Notes: generated by a model not told the origin, from the sequence alone. 64,000 nt of DNA from Flavobacterium panacagri (GCF_030378165.1 NZ_CP119766.1:2046001-2110000), one strand, 5' to 3'; positions 34,020 to 42,725 are shown, counted from the stretch's first letter. A program made the numbers and translations.

Positions 34020-34198
34020 AATTACATTTTTTTTAGGTTGATAAAACTTAAAGGTTATATGGCTGAAAAATAAAAATACAAATTTTAAAATGATTGAGCT
34101 CTTTGTAAGATTATTTTTCTTTTGAGAGCAAAACAATTCCTGTGCCAAATTTTTAATTTTTGTCTGTTCGCTATTTAATTTTTTTATGAAGAAAAAAG

Positions 34199-34750
34199 TT
34201 ATTTTTTGTATAAACTAAAATTGATTACAATATCGTCTTTTACTTTGATTAAACCAGCCATTTTTACTGGTGGTTCTAATTCGATATCAGAGAATTTTAA
34301 ACTCAATGTTCCCTGAATTTTGTCATCTGTATTATATAGAATGAAATCTTTGTATTTTAAAGTTTTGTCTGTAATGTAAAAGTTAAGTCTGCATTTGTAA
34401 TTTTTACCGCTTGGTTTAATGTCTGAAATCGAAACCGTACTGTTTGGAAATTTTTTTACTTTGACAGTTCCCTGTAAATCTTTGGTCATGATTTTGTTGC
34501 CACAATCAAAGTCTGTCATTTTAATTTCAGTATTGAACGTATTATTTTTAAGACAGTTTACATAAACCGTATCCTTTACAGTAAAGGTATTAGAGCAATT
34601 GTATTTGCCAACTGTAGATAGTCCTGTGATTTCTATTTTAATTTTATTAATTACCACAGCGCTATCTTCTGGGAAAAAAGTGGGTTTAGCACTTCCTAGT
34701 AAAAAGAATAGTACTAAACCCATAATTAATATTTGAAATCTTGTTTTCAT
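34199..34750 (-). CDS. YceI-like exported protein
   Basis: A 183-residue exported protein starting at ATG 34750 (MKTRFQILIMGLVLFFLLGSA). A TTG seven codons upstream would also be in frame but falls inside the end of the porin gene. The order of beta-strands resembles a YceI lipocalin-like domain ('INKIKIEITGLSTVGKYNC', 'TEIKMTDFDCGNKIMTKDLQGT', 'IQGTLSLKFSDIELEPPVKMAGL'), with four cysteines that YceI proteins lack. It is the last gene of a yceI-porin-yceI-like operon, 10 bases after the porin stop. Ligand unknown. Confidence 0.75.
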   Translation of the reverse strand: MKTRFQILIMGLVLFFLLGSAKPTFFPEDSAVVINKIKIEITGLSTVGKYNCSNTFTVKDTVYVNCLKNNTFNTEIKMTDFDCGNKIMTKDLQGTVKVKKFPNSTVSISDIKPSGKNYKCRLNFYITDKTLKYKDFILYNTDDKIQGTLSLKFSDIELEPPVKMAGLIKVKDDIVINFSLYKK

Positions 34751-34760
34751 TTTTTTTATA

Positions 34761-36212
34761 TTAGAACGCAATGGTTGCTTCGAATACTAAACCTTCAAAT
34801 TTACCACCGTAAAAGTTGTTTAGATTTCCTGTAGCAGGATCTCCGGTAAATTGTGAATAATCTTTATATTTTTGATTCACGTAGTTTAATTTAGCTAGAA
34901 TGTTCTTAGTCATGAACCAACCAGCACTTGCTTCAAATTTATCTACGGTAACCTTTTTAGCATCTGCATTAGATAATTTTCCAGATACGGTATTGTATTT
35001 TCCTCCGATATAGAATTGCTCAGTATTTCCAAATCTGTAAATAAGCTCTGAAGCATATTGATTAGCAGTACGTTTGTCATCAGTACCCGCTTTATCTCCT
35101 CCTGAAGCTAATTCGATTGTTCCGAAGAATTCAAGTCCTTTATATTTCACAAAAGGGTTAATCATGTACGTAGTAGCCCAGTTTTTGAAATTAGGGTTGA
35201 ACGTTGCCTCTGGAGTAGATGTTTTACTAAAAGTAGTAGCCACATCAGTAGTAGTGGTAGAAATAACAGTACCACTAGCATCTGTCTTAGTAATGGTGTT
35301 TTTATAAGGGTTATTATTCAAGATACCCCAATAACCAAACCCTGATCTATTAGCAGAATATATGTTTGCGTTTCCAAGATTTGCATTATGATAAAGAGAC
35401 CCCGTTAACCTTACTCTTAAATCTTCATTAAGCTGTTTGTCATAACCTAATTTAGCTAAGATTGATGGGCTGTGTGTTGTATTAGTGTTTGGCCCGGCAG
35501 TGTAAAAAACTTCTTCATTACTTTGATTTAAATTACCATTGGTAACACCTAACATACTTACCAATCCATTTCTGTTGTAGTAAACTTCCATACCCATTTC
35601 TGTAGTGAAAGAGTACATAATATTGTTTCCAACAAATGCATTTCGGATGGTATTACCATTATCAGAACCTCTGAAGTGAGCATCACCAAAATTGTTCTCC
35701 ATTTGTCCAATTTTAATTGTAGCGTATTTCATGAAATCAGCCAAGAAGTCTTTTTTGATGAAATCTAGTTTGTCAATTTGTAAGTATCCACCTTTTACAT
35801 AAGAATCATTGTGGTGTCTTGAAGCTAAATAAATGTCTAAGTTTACTCTCACTCCGTCAAACAATTGAGCACCAATATACATATCAGCAGCAGGAAGAGT
35901 AAAATTGTTCTCAGTATTCATTAAGCGATATCCTGTAATTGATCTAGTCGTAGTTCCAGTAGCTGTAGTGGTCGTAGTCGTAATGCTGGCAGGTTGGTCG
36001 TTGAATGAATTTGTTGCCTGGAAATCCATGTTGAAAGCACCACCAAGATCAATGCTAAGGTCTTTAAATTCTCTAGTGTCTTTTTGTACATCGAAAACAT
36101 TGATACCGTCTTTCCCTCTAGAGATTTGGTTTTGCATGTTTCCAAAGCTAACTTGTGCATTAACAGCAAACGTACTTATTAATGTAATAAATAGGATATA
36201 AATCTTCTTCAT
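34761..36212 (-). CDS. outer-membrane beta-barrel porin-like protein
   Basis: A 483-residue outer-membrane protein. Signal peptide 'MKKIYILFITLISTFAVNA'. The rest alternates strands ending in a C-terminal Phe ('FEATIAF'), the usual barrel signature. 'MKYATIKIGQMENNFGDAHFRGSDNG' resembles the phosphate-selective porin (OprP/OprO) family of Bacteroidetes. Two Thr-rich inserts are odd: 'SITTTTTTATGTTTRSI' near residue 75 and 'STTTTDVATTFS' near residue 320; both are probably loops. It is between the two YceI-type genes in the same operon (5 and 10 base gaps). Confidence 0.8.
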   Translation of the reverse strand: MKKIYILFITLISTFAVNAQVSFGNMQNQISRGKDGINVFDVQKDTREFKDLSIDLGGAFNMDFQATNSFNDQPASITTTTTTATGTTTRSITGYRLMNTENNFTLPAADMYIGAQLFDGVRVNLDIYLASRHHNDSYVKGGYLQIDKLDFIKKDFLADFMKYATIKIGQMENNFGDAHFRGSDNGNTIRNAFVGNNIMYSFTTEMGMEVYYNRNGLVSMLGVTNGNLNQSNEEVFYTAGPNTNTTHSPSILAKLGYDKQLNEDLRVRLTGSLYHNANLGNANIYSANRSGFGYWGILNNNPYKNTITKTDASGTVISTTTTDVATTFSKTSTPEATFNPNFKNWATTYMINPFVKYKGLEFFGTIELASGGDKAGTDDKRTANQYASELIYRFGNTEQFYIGGKYNTVSGKLSNADAKKVTVDKFEASAGWFMTKNILAKLNYVNQKYKDYSQFTGDPATGNLNNFYGGKFEGLVFEATIAF

Positions 36213-36217
36213 GGCGG

Positions 36218-36796
36218 CTATAGATTAAAGTTTAAATTAAATTTTATGGTTAGGTCTTGACCTGTTTTAATAGTTCCCAACATTGCAGTTGGCGATTTCA
36301 TTCCGAAATCTGTGAAAGTGATTTTATTAGATCCCTGCAGATTCAAACCGTCTTTTGTAACAGTTGTTTTTGCAGTTGTTTTGTACACTTTGCTGACTCC
36401 GGCGATAGTATAAGTTCCAGTTAGTTCCCAAGTAGTTTCATTTACTTTTTCAGCAGATTTTAGAACATATTTAATGTTTTTGTTTTTGTCTGTTTTTAAA
36501 GTTTCGTAAGCTACTTTATCCATGCTTTTTTTCTCGCTTTTTACGGTTTCTGCTGGAAGCGTTATGGCTAATGCATCGATATCAGTTAATTTTCCGTTAG
36601 CGATATTTAAGGATGCAGTTCCTGTTCCAGAAGCCGATTTCATTTCCCAGTCATGAAGTGTTGAAGTTCCTGCAACAGAGAAAGTAGATTTGCTGTCTAA
36701 ATTGTATGATTTTTGTGCGGTAACAATTGATGTAATTCCGAAGAAAGCTGTTACTAATGCGAAAAATTTTATTGTACTTGTTTTCATGTTAGTCAT
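36218..36796 (-). CDS. YceI family lipocalin-like periplasmic protein, copy 1
   Basis: A 192-residue exported protein, the first gene of the operon. The signal peptide is 'TIKFFALVTAFFGITSIVTAQ'. A second ATG at 36787 (MKTSTIKFF) could be the true start. The YceI beta-barrel shows 'FSVAGTSTLHDWEMKSASGTG', 'VKSEKKSMDKVAYETLKTDKNKNI' and 'GSNKITFTDFGMKSPTAMLG'. YceI proteins bind isoprenoid-like lipids in the periplasm. Upstream at -41.5 is the palindrome ATGATAAAAATCAT, also present in front of copy 2. The gene is 5 bases before the porin. Confidence 0.88.
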   Translation of the reverse strand: MTNMKTSTIKFFALVTAFFGITSIVTAQKSYNLDSKSTFSVAGTSTLHDWEMKSASGTGTASLNIANGKLTDIDALAITLPAETVKSEKKSMDKVAYETLKTDKNKNIKYVLKSAEKVNETTWELTGTYTIAGVSKVYKTTAKTTVTKDGLNLQGSNKITFTDFGMKSPTAMLGTIKTGQDLTIKFNLNFNL

Positions 36797-36874
36797 GTTT
36801 TTTTATTGTAAAAAAATAAGTTAATAAGTCGGCCAGTTTCTATTTAGTACTAAGAATGTTGTTTTAACTTGTAT

Positions 36875-36918
36875 CAAAGATCCCCCTATAAATCAGAGAA
36901 ATACATGATAAAAATCAT
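36875..36918 (-). promoter_or_regulatory. yceI copy 1 promoter with CRP/FNR-like palindrome
   Basis: Palindrome ATGAT-AAAA-ATCAT at 36905-36918 lies upstream of a weak -7 box GATCTTTG (36875-36882, minus strand). The centres are 33 bases apart. The weak -7 box fits activator dependence. The sequence resembles the FNR consensus TTGATnnnnATCAA. Confidence 0.6.
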
Positions 36919-37093
36919 TGTTAAAATTTTATTAAATAGGTATTTAATAACTACAACGTTTTCATTTTTTACGAAATCGATCACTAAGGCAAAAAAGAAC
37001 GTAGAATTTTGTTGAATTATGAATTTTTAAGATTTTAGAAGTAAGAGTTCTAAAAACAATTTGAGGGATTTTTAACACTCAAAAGTCATTTCA

Positions 37094-37654
37094 TTAGCTT
37101 AAAATGATGTTGAATATTACCGTTAAATCCTTTCCAGCTTTTACAACACCAAGAGCTGCTTTTGGAGGAGCCATTTCAAAATCGGCGAAAGTGATCTGGT
37201 TTGAGCCTTGTAAAGTGAAAATTCCATTATTATAGGTTACTCTTACTTGTGTGACAAACTCTCTGCTTACGCCAGCAATCGTATAAACTCCTGTTAGATT
37301 CCAAGTGGTATCGTCAATTTTAGCAGCAGATTTTAAAACGTATTCAATGTTTTGATGATTTTCTGTGTCTAAAGCTTCATAAGCCACTTTATCCATACTG
37401 GCTTTGTAGCTTTTTAAGCTTTCGGCTAATAATGAAATGCTCAAGCTGTTTATTCCAGTTAGTTTAGAATCTTTGATAGTTAAGTTTGCCGTTCCTGTTC
37501 CTTCTGAAGATTTCATTACCCAATCGTGTACGGTTGAAGTTCCTGCAACTTCAAAAGTGGAGTTCGCATTTACATTATAAGTTCTTTGTGCATTTATTTG
37601 TAAAGTAGCTGTTGTGAATAGTACCGTTAATAGGATTGATTTAATTGTTTTCAT
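37094..37654 (-). CDS. YceI family lipocalin-like periplasmic protein, copy 2
   Basis: A 186-residue paralog of copy 1. Signal peptide 'SILLTVLFTTATLQINAQ'. It shows the same blocks: 'FEVAGTSTVHDWVMKSSEGTG', 'LKSYKASMDKVAYEALDTENHQNI' and 'GSNQITFADFEMAPPKAALG', roughly 55 percent identical by eye. It is a separate transcription unit with its own promoter and palindrome. The copies are close together (297-base gap) in the same orientation, consistent with tandem duplication including the regulatory region. Confidence 0.88.
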   Translation of the reverse strand: MKTIKSILLTVLFTTATLQINAQRTYNVNANSTFEVAGTSTVHDWVMKSSEGTGTANLTIKDSKLTGINSLSISLLAESLKSYKASMDKVAYEALDTENHQNIEYVLKSAAKIDDTTWNLTGVYTIAGVSREFVTQVRVTYNNGIFTLQGSNQITFADFEMAPPKAALGVVKAGKDLTVIFNIILS

Positions 37655-37727
37655 CTTGATTATGTTAGGTTAATTTTAATCAGGAGAGTTCAATGAAGTG
37701 GTTGAGAACTAACCTTATTTCTTGGGT

Positions 37728-37771
37728 CAAAATTAGGACTGACATAAAACAAACGGAATGATAAAAATCAT
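37728..37771 (-). promoter_or_regulatory. yceI copy 2 promoter with CRP/FNR-like palindrome
   Basis: The same 14-mer ATGATAAAAATCAT at 37758-37771 lies upstream of -7 box TAATTTTG (37728-37735, minus strand). The centres are 33 bases apart, identical to copy 1. This puts the palindrome near -41.5 of the expected transcript start. Confidence 0.65.
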
Positions 37772-37975
37772 GACAAAAGTTTTATTAAATCTTTATTGTA
37801 AAGAATGAATTGTTGAGGTTATATATATAGGTAGGATTTATGAAGAATAATTTCGGTTGTAAATATTTGTCTTTTATGGAGTTGTGTGTTTTTTGCGAAA
37901 GCTTTAATGATTCGTCTTTTTTGAAGTAGATTTTAAGAATATGATTAAAAAGCAAAGAAAAATGCTAAAAGTGAT

Positions 37976-37983
37976 TAACTTTG
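37976..37983 (+). promoter_or_regulatory. TAnnTTTG promoter box for rlmN
   Basis: TAACTTTG ends four bases before the first ATG of rlmN (37988) and ten before Met3 (37994). The transcript may start at or inside the first codons. Confidence 0.6.
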
Positions 37984-37987
37984 CAGC

Positions 37988-39034
37988 ATGCAAATGGAGA
38001 AAAAAGACATACGCGCCTTATCAAAAGACCAGCTTCGCGATTTTTTCGTTGAAAATGGAGATAAAGCGTTTCGTGGAAATCAGGTTTATGAATGGTTGTG
38101 GAGTAAAGGAGCTCACAGTTTTGAAGATATGACTAATGTAGCCAAGACTACAAGGTCTATGCTGGAGAATAATTTTGTAATCAATCATATTAAGGTTGAT
38201 ACCATGCAGAAGAGTAGTGACGGAACTGTAAAAAATGCCGTAAGACTTCATGACGGACTTGTAGTGGAATCGGTTTTAATTCCGACAGATACCAGAACTA
38301 CTGCTTGTGTTTCAAGTCAGGTTGGGTGCAGTTTGGATTGTAATTTCTGTGCAACAGCAAGATTAAAAAGAATGCGAAATCTAGAGCCAGGCGAAATCTA
38401 CGATCAAGTTTTGGCTATTGATAAAGAAAGCCGTTTGTATTACAATCATCCGCTTTCGAATATTGTTTTTATGGGAATGGGAGAGCCTTTAATGAATTAC
38501 AATAATGTCATTAAAGCAATTGATATGATTACTTCAGAAGAAGGTTTAGGAATGTCTCCAAAAAGAATTATGGTTTCGACTTCCGGAATTCCGAAAATGA
38601 TCAAAAAAATGGCAGATGATGATGTAAAGTTCAAATTGGCCGTTTCATTACATTCGGCTATAGATGAAACTCGTGCGAGAATTATGCCATTCAGTAAAAA
38701 TTTTCCTTTAAAAGATTTGCGAGAAGCTTTAGAATACTGGTACAGAAAAACCAAAAGTAAAATTTCATACGAATATGTAGTTTGGAAAGGAATCAACGAC
38801 GATAAAGCTTCGGTTGACGCTTTAGTGAAATTCTGTAAATATGTTCCATGCAAAGTGAATCTAATTGAATACAATCCAATTGATGAGGGAGAATTCCAGC
38901 AAGCTTCAGAAGAAGCTATTATGGCCTACATAAAAGCATTAGAAAATATTGGAGTGGTGGTTAAAGTAAGAAGAAGCCGAGGAAAAGACATCGACGCTGC
39001 CTGCGGACAACTAGCCAACAAAGAAGCAGAATAA
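37988..39034 (+). CDS. rlmN: 23S rRNA (adenine2503-C2)-methyltransferase RlmN
   Basis: A 348-residue radical-SAM enzyme that methylates C2 of A2503 in 23S rRNA (and A37 of some tRNAs). The [4Fe-4S] cysteines are C114, C118 and C121 ('GCSLDCNFCATARL'). The methyl-carrying Cys is C339 ('DAACGQL') near the C-terminus; 'FMGMGEPLMNYNNV' binds SAM and 'VSTSGIPKMI' follows. It ends soon after C339, normal for RlmN. The first ATG lies only four bases from the -7 box; Met3 at 37994 would give a near-leaderless start. A long terminator follows. Confidence 0.96.
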   Translation: MQMEKKDIRALSKDQLRDFFVENGDKAFRGNQVYEWLWSKGAHSFEDMTNVAKTTRSMLENNFVINHIKVDTMQKSSDGTVKNAVRLHDGLVVESVLIPTDTRTTACVSSQVGCSLDCNFCATARLKRMRNLEPGEIYDQVLAIDKESRLYYNHPLSNIVFMGMGEPLMNYNNVIKAIDMITSEEGLGMSPKRIMVSTSGIPKMIKKMADDDVKFKLAVSLHSAIDETRARIMPFSKNFPLKDLREALEYWYRKTKSKISYEYVVWKGINDDKASVDALVKFCKYVPCKVNLIEYNPIDEGEFQQASEEAIMAYIKALENIGVVVKVRRSRGKDIDAACGQLANKEAE

Positions 39035-39048
39035 ATATTCGCCAGAAT

Positions 39049-39066
39049 ATACTCCGCTAGGAGTAT
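39049..39066. repeat. short palindrome downstream of rlmN
   Basis: ATACTCC-GCTA-GGAGTAT, followed by TCTCATCGGTAG and a second small hairpin AATATGT/ACATATT at 39081-39100. It looks like part of a dispersed intergenic repeat rather than a terminator, as no T-run follows. Confidence 0.5.
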
Positions 39067-39110
39067 CTCATCGGTAGAAAAATATGTCCGTTCACATATT
39101 TGGAATATCA

Positions 39111-39161
39111 AAAAAAAAGCATTAAAAGCAAGGCGTAAGCCTCGTTTTTAATGCTTTTTTT
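39111..39161. terminator. bidirectional terminator between rlmN and the lipoprotein gene
   Basis: Stem AAAAAAGCATTAAAA / TTTTTAATGCTTTTTT with inner AGGC-GTAA-GCCT and A/T runs on both ends. Confidence 0.8.
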
Positions 39162-39175
39162 GGGCAAAAAGGATT

Positions 39176-40048
39176 CTATTTTTTCAAATCAATTTCTTCT
39201 GTAACCCCATCTTTGGTTACTGTTGCAAGAGAGTCACAATCTCCGTTTCCGTAATCTATAGTTGCCGAAGCACTATTTTTAGTAATAGAATTAGTAATAG
39301 AAACAATTCCTTTTACTGCAAAAGATTTTCTGCAAGAAGCATTGAATTGTAAAGGAGTTGTAATTTCAGCTGAGTATGTATCTCCGTTAGGAAAAGTTGT
39401 AGAACCACTTCCAGTAACCATAAAAACATTATCATCCCAATCGTACCAGGTATCATAGCCGGAAGTCATTTCTTTAACCAAAGTTCCTTTTCTAGTATAA
39501 ACACCTCCATCATCAAAAGTAACGGTTAAATCTATCGAAGCTGTAGAAACAGGATGAGCCGTAACCAGCAGATCGGTTTCTTTGATTGTACGGACAATGC
39601 TTTTGCTTCCTTGAAGTTTTTTTCCATTATGATAAAAACCTTCAAAAGTGTAACTAATAGTTTGAGTCGAAGAACTAAAGTCGCTAGAAAAAGAAACAAT
39701 CATTTTTCCTTTTACCGTATTTCCGTTATTTAGAGTACAGCCTTCTACGCCGAAATCTACTGTTTTTGTCCAAGTATTATTGGTTAAAACGGTTGTTATA
39801 GTAGCACAGCTTGGAAGGAAATTCTTTTTAGGCCCGCTATATTTTGCATTTATATTGAGCTGCGAAGTAAATTGATCTTCGGCAATATTGGTAACATCCT
39901 CTACAGTGGCATCGATTTTAGAGTTGGCGATAATTTCGTCATTCGTAATCGTTTTTGCCGATCCATCATTTGTTTTTTCATCAGAACTACAGCTGATAAA
40001 AAAAGACATCGTAATACAAGTGCTAAGTAATAAAAATTTTGTTTTCAT
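39176..40048 (-). CDS. lipoprotein of unknown function, beta-rich
   Basis: A 290-residue lipoprotein; 'LLLSTCITMSFFISC-SSDEK' gives a lipidated Cys at about residue 20. The mature part is Thr/Ser-rich and beta-stranded, with many short repeats of the form 'FxxGxTYTxxxxxP'. Examples are 'WTKTVDFGVEGCTLNNGNTVKGKMIV', 'DLTVTFDDGGVYTRKGTLV' and 'GNGDCDSLATVTKDG'. I do not recognise a family; it resembles Bacteroidetes surface lipoproteins. A single gene between the rlmN terminator and the polyprenyl synthase. Confidence 0.7.
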   Translation of the reverse strand: MKTKFLLLSTCITMSFFISCSSDEKTNDGSAKTITNDEIIANSKIDATVEDVTNIAEDQFTSQLNINAKYSGPKKNFLPSCATITTVLTNNTWTKTVDFGVEGCTLNNGNTVKGKMIVSFSSDFSSSTQTISYTFEGFYHNGKKLQGSKSIVRTIKETDLLVTAHPVSTASIDLTVTFDDGGVYTRKGTLVKEMTSGYDTWYDWDDNVFMVTGSGSTTFPNGDTYSAEITTPLQFNASCRKSFAVKGIVSITNSITKNSASATIDYGNGDCDSLATVTKDGVTEEIDLKK

Positions 40049-40194
40049 AAATAAATAGTTTTGGGTTCTTCTTTTAAATTAATGAATTCAAATCAGTATT
40101 AGTTAGAGCTATTCTTGGTGGTTGTTTTTAGATTAAGGCGTAATTTTTTTTAAATCCTAACCTAAAATACACAACGTATTTTTATTTAAAATAG

Positions 40195-40202
40195 TATATT
40201 TG
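40195..40202 (+). promoter_or_regulatory. TAnnTTTG promoter box for the polyprenyl synthase gene
   Basis: TATATTTG ends eight bases before the ATG at 40211, again implying a nearly leaderless message. Confidence 0.55.
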
Positions 40203-40210
40203 GAATCTAA

Positions 40211-41188
40211 ATGAATATTACGTCTCAAATAAAGCAGCCTATTTTTAACGAGATGGAACTTTTTGAAAAGAAGTTCCATGAATCGATGACTTCGAAGGTT
40301 GCCTTACTAAACCGAATTACCTATTATATAGTAAACCGCAAGGGAAAACAAATGCGTCCGATGTTTGTTTTTCTTACTGCAAAAATGGTTTCTGGAGGAA
40401 CTGTAAACGAAAGAACCTATCGCGGAGCTTCGGTTATCGAATTAATTCATACCGCAACTTTAGTACACGATGATGTGGTGGACGATAGTAATCGCCGTCG
40501 TGGATTTTTCTCCATCAATGCACTTTGGAAAAACAAGATTGCTGTTTTGGTTGGAGATTATTTATTATCTAAAGGTTTATTGCTTTCTATTGATAATGGC
40601 GATTTTGATTTGTTAAGAATCATTTCGGTTGCTGTTCGTGAAATGAGCGAAGGAGAATTACTTCAAATAGAAAAAGCAAGAAGACTAGATATTACCGAAG
40701 ACGTTTACTACGAAATCATCAGAAAGAAAACCGCAACGCTTATTGCAGCTTGTTGTGCTCTTGGCGCGAAAGCCGTAATCGAAGATGATATTCAGGTAGA
40801 AAACATGCGCAAATTCGGTGAATTGATCGGAATGGCATTTCAAATCAAAGACGATTTATTTGATTACAGTGAAGAAGCCATCGGAAAACCAACCGGAATT
40901 GATATTAAAGAGCAAAAAATGACTTTGCCTTTAATTCATGTTTTAAATACTTGTACTCCACAAGAAAAAAAGTGGTTGATCAACTCCATCAAAAACCACA
41001 ACAAAGACAAAAAACGCGTTAAAGAAGTCATTGCCTTTGTAAAAAATAATAATGGTTTGGCTTACGCCGAAAACAAAATGGTGCAATTCCAGCAGGAAGC
41101 TCTTGCATTACTTCAAAACTTCGAAGATTCTGAATATAAAGACGCTTTGACTTTGATGGTGAACTACGTTATTGAAAGAAAAAAATAA
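40211..41188 (+). CDS. polyprenyl diphosphate synthase (octaprenyl-type)
   Basis: A 325-residue trans-isoprenyl diphosphate synthase. First Asp-rich motif 'HDDVVDDSNRRRG' at residues 86-98, second 'FQIKDDLFDYSEEAIGKPTGID' near residue 210; 'GKQMRPM' is the IPP-binding block. It elongates allylic diphosphates with IPP to make the quinone side chain. By similarity it would be the IspB/octaprenyl group, but chain length cannot be read from the primary sequence (the residues just before the first DDxxD are Val and His). It is a single gene. Confidence 0.92.
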   Translation: MNITSQIKQPIFNEMELFEKKFHESMTSKVALLNRITYYIVNRKGKQMRPMFVFLTAKMVSGGTVNERTYRGASVIELIHTATLVHDDVVDDSNRRRGFFSINALWKNKIAVLVGDYLLSKGLLLSIDNGDFDLLRIISVAVREMSEGELLQIEKARRLDITEDVYYEIIRKKTATLIAACCALGAKAVIEDDIQVENMRKFGELIGMAFQIKDDLFDYSEEAIGKPTGIDIKEQKMTLPLIHVLNTCTPQEKKWLINSIKNHNKDKKRVKEVIAFVKNNNGLAYAENKMVQFQQEALALLQNFEDSEYKDALTLMVNYVIERKK

Positions 41189-41385
41189 TTCCTACAATTA
41201 AATAATTAGAAAATTGTCAATTAGATAATTGGTTTACTTTGTTGTAAATCAATTGTTTGTTTTATGTATGTTGGTATTTGGAATTTTTTTATTGAAATTT
41301 TTCAAACCTCATGCAACCATTTCAAATCGACAATCGTCTATGCTAATAGAAGTCTGTTTCTAAAACCAAAACCAAAAGCTTATTA

Positions 41386-41946
41386 ATGAAAATTATTTCG
41401 TTACATCAAGAAGAAACCAAAATCATAAAGCTGGCTGTCGAGAACAATCGTCAGGCACAACAGCAGATTTATGGTAAATATTCTTCAAAAATGTTAAGTG
41501 TCTGTCGTCAATATATAAAGGACATTCAATTAGCAGAAGATGTAATGATAACGGCTTTCATGAAAGTGTTTACGAATTTAAAAAACTTCGAACACAAAGG
41601 AAGTTTTGAAGGCTGGATCCGCCGAATTATGGTTAACGAATGTATTTCTTATTTACGAGTTCAGAAAAAAGTAAAATTTGCCGAAGATGAATTTTTTGTT
41701 GAAGAAAGCTTTAATGAAATTGACAGCCAATTTACTGTAGAACAGATTCAGTATTTGATTGATGCCTTGCCGGATGGGTACAAAATGGTTTTTAATTTAT
41801 ACGCTATTGAAGGTTATAAACATAATGAAATTGCCAAGATGTTAGGAATTAATGAAGGAACATCAAAATCGCAATTATCGCACGCTAGAAAAATGCTGCA
41901 AACACAAATTACTATTTTAAAAAAACAAGATAATGGAACCGAATAA
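41386..41946 (+). CDS. ECF-type RNA polymerase sigma factor
   Basis: A 186-residue sigma-70 family ECF factor. Region 2 is 'YGKYSSKMLSVCRQYIKDIQLAEDVMITAFMKVFTNLKNFEHKGSFEGWIRRIMVNECI' and region 4 is 'LIDALPDGYKMVFNLYAIEGYKHNEIAKMLGINEGTSKSQLSHARKML', with the usual helix-turn-helix. Its last 14 bases overlap the start of the next gene, so the operon pattern sigma / anti-sigma / target protein is likely. It directs the polymerase to the envelope-stress promoters it controls (inference). Confidence 0.92.
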   Translation: MKIISLHQEETKIIKLAVENNRQAQQQIYGKYSSKMLSVCRQYIKDIQLAEDVMITAFMKVFTNLKNFEHKGSFEGWIRRIMVNECISYLRVQKKVKFAEDEFFVEESFNEIDSQFTVEQIQYLIDALPDGYKMVFNLYAIEGYKHNEIAKMLGINEGTSKSQLSHARKMLQTQITILKKQDNGTE

Positions 41947-42640
41947 TTTTGAAAAGGATTTCCGTGAAAAGCTAAACGAACGTAGAATTGAACCAAGCAA
42001 TAAAGCCTGGGATCGATTGGATGCCATGTTGAGTGTTAAAGAAGAAAATAAACCAAAGAAAAATAGAAAATGGCTGTATATAGCCGCAAGTTTTATTGGA
42101 TTTTTATTGGTTGGAACAATTTTTTTCAATCAAAATAAAAACGAAGTTATTACGCCAAAAACAGTTGTTGTAGAAAAAGAAATCGAAAAAGAATCGGTTG
42201 CAGAACCTGTTTTAAATGCTTCAGATTCTGTAAAAAAAGAAGTTGCTATTTCTGAAAAGAAATCGGGAGAAATTTTAAATAAAAAAGAAAAAGTAAGTAA
42301 TCAAATTTCAAATAAAAATATTAAAAATGAATCAAATCAAATAGCGGAGTCTTCAATCATCATCAAAAACAATCAAGAAAAACAATCAGTAAATAATCAA
42401 ACCGTAATTCCAGAAGCTCCTAAAAAGGAAAATGTTGACCAATTATTGCAGAATGCAGAGGATAAAGCTTTAGCTCAAAGTGGCGTTAAAAAAGCTAAAA
42501 TTAAGATCAATGCCAACGATCTATTGAATCAGGTAGATGGCGAATTGGAACTTTCTTTTAGAGAAAAAGTAATTACTAAAGTAAACAAAAACCTGCAAGA
42601 GGTAAAAGTCGCTTTATCAAATAGAAATAAGCAAGAATAA
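41933..42640 (+). CDS. anti-sigma-factor-like membrane protein
   Basis: A 235-residue protein overlapping the ECF gene by 14 bases. N-terminal 'FEKDFREKLNERRIEPSNKAWDRLDAML' is helical and could bind the sigma factor; a membrane helix 'WLYIAASFIGFLLVGTIFF' is at residues 44-62. The periplasmic part (63-235) is Lys/Glu/Asn-rich and low in complexity. No zinc motif (HxxxCxxC) is present, so it is not a ZAS-type anti-sigma. It is the likely partner of the ECF factor by position and topology only. Confidence 0.72.
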   Translation: MEPNNFEKDFREKLNERRIEPSNKAWDRLDAMLSVKEENKPKKNRKWLYIAASFIGFLLVGTIFFNQNKNEVITPKTVVVEKEIEKESVAEPVLNASDSVKKEVAISEKKSGEILNKKEKVSNQISNKNIKNESNQIAESSIIIKNNQEKQSVNNQTVIPEAPKKENVDQLLQNAEDKALAQSGVKKAKIKINANDLLNQVDGELELSFREKVITKVNKNLQEVKVALSNRNKQE

Positions 42641-42725
42641 GGTGTTAGCAATTTTCCACTTATAATTTACAATTAAATAAAATCATCAATCACACTAATC
42701 AATCATTAAAAAAAATCAATCAATC

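Larger units (their letters stand above)
37655..37987. other. 333-base intergenic region between yceI copy 2 and rlmN
   Basis: The left part is the yceI promoter and palindrome (37728-37771), the right end the rlmN promoter (37976-37983). Between them, about 37790-37960 is AT-rich with no gene that I trust. A 63-codon frame from 37941 lies mostly over rlmN. Confidence 0.5.

Noticed and set aside
34199..34771. Extended start at the TTG 34771 for the YceI-like gene
   Set aside because: It overlaps the end of the porin gene and would push the signal peptide seven residues in; ATG 34750 fits better.
37941..38132. 63-codon frame overlapping the rlmN start
   Set aside because: It starts before the rlmN promoter box and shares most of its length with rlmN in another frame.
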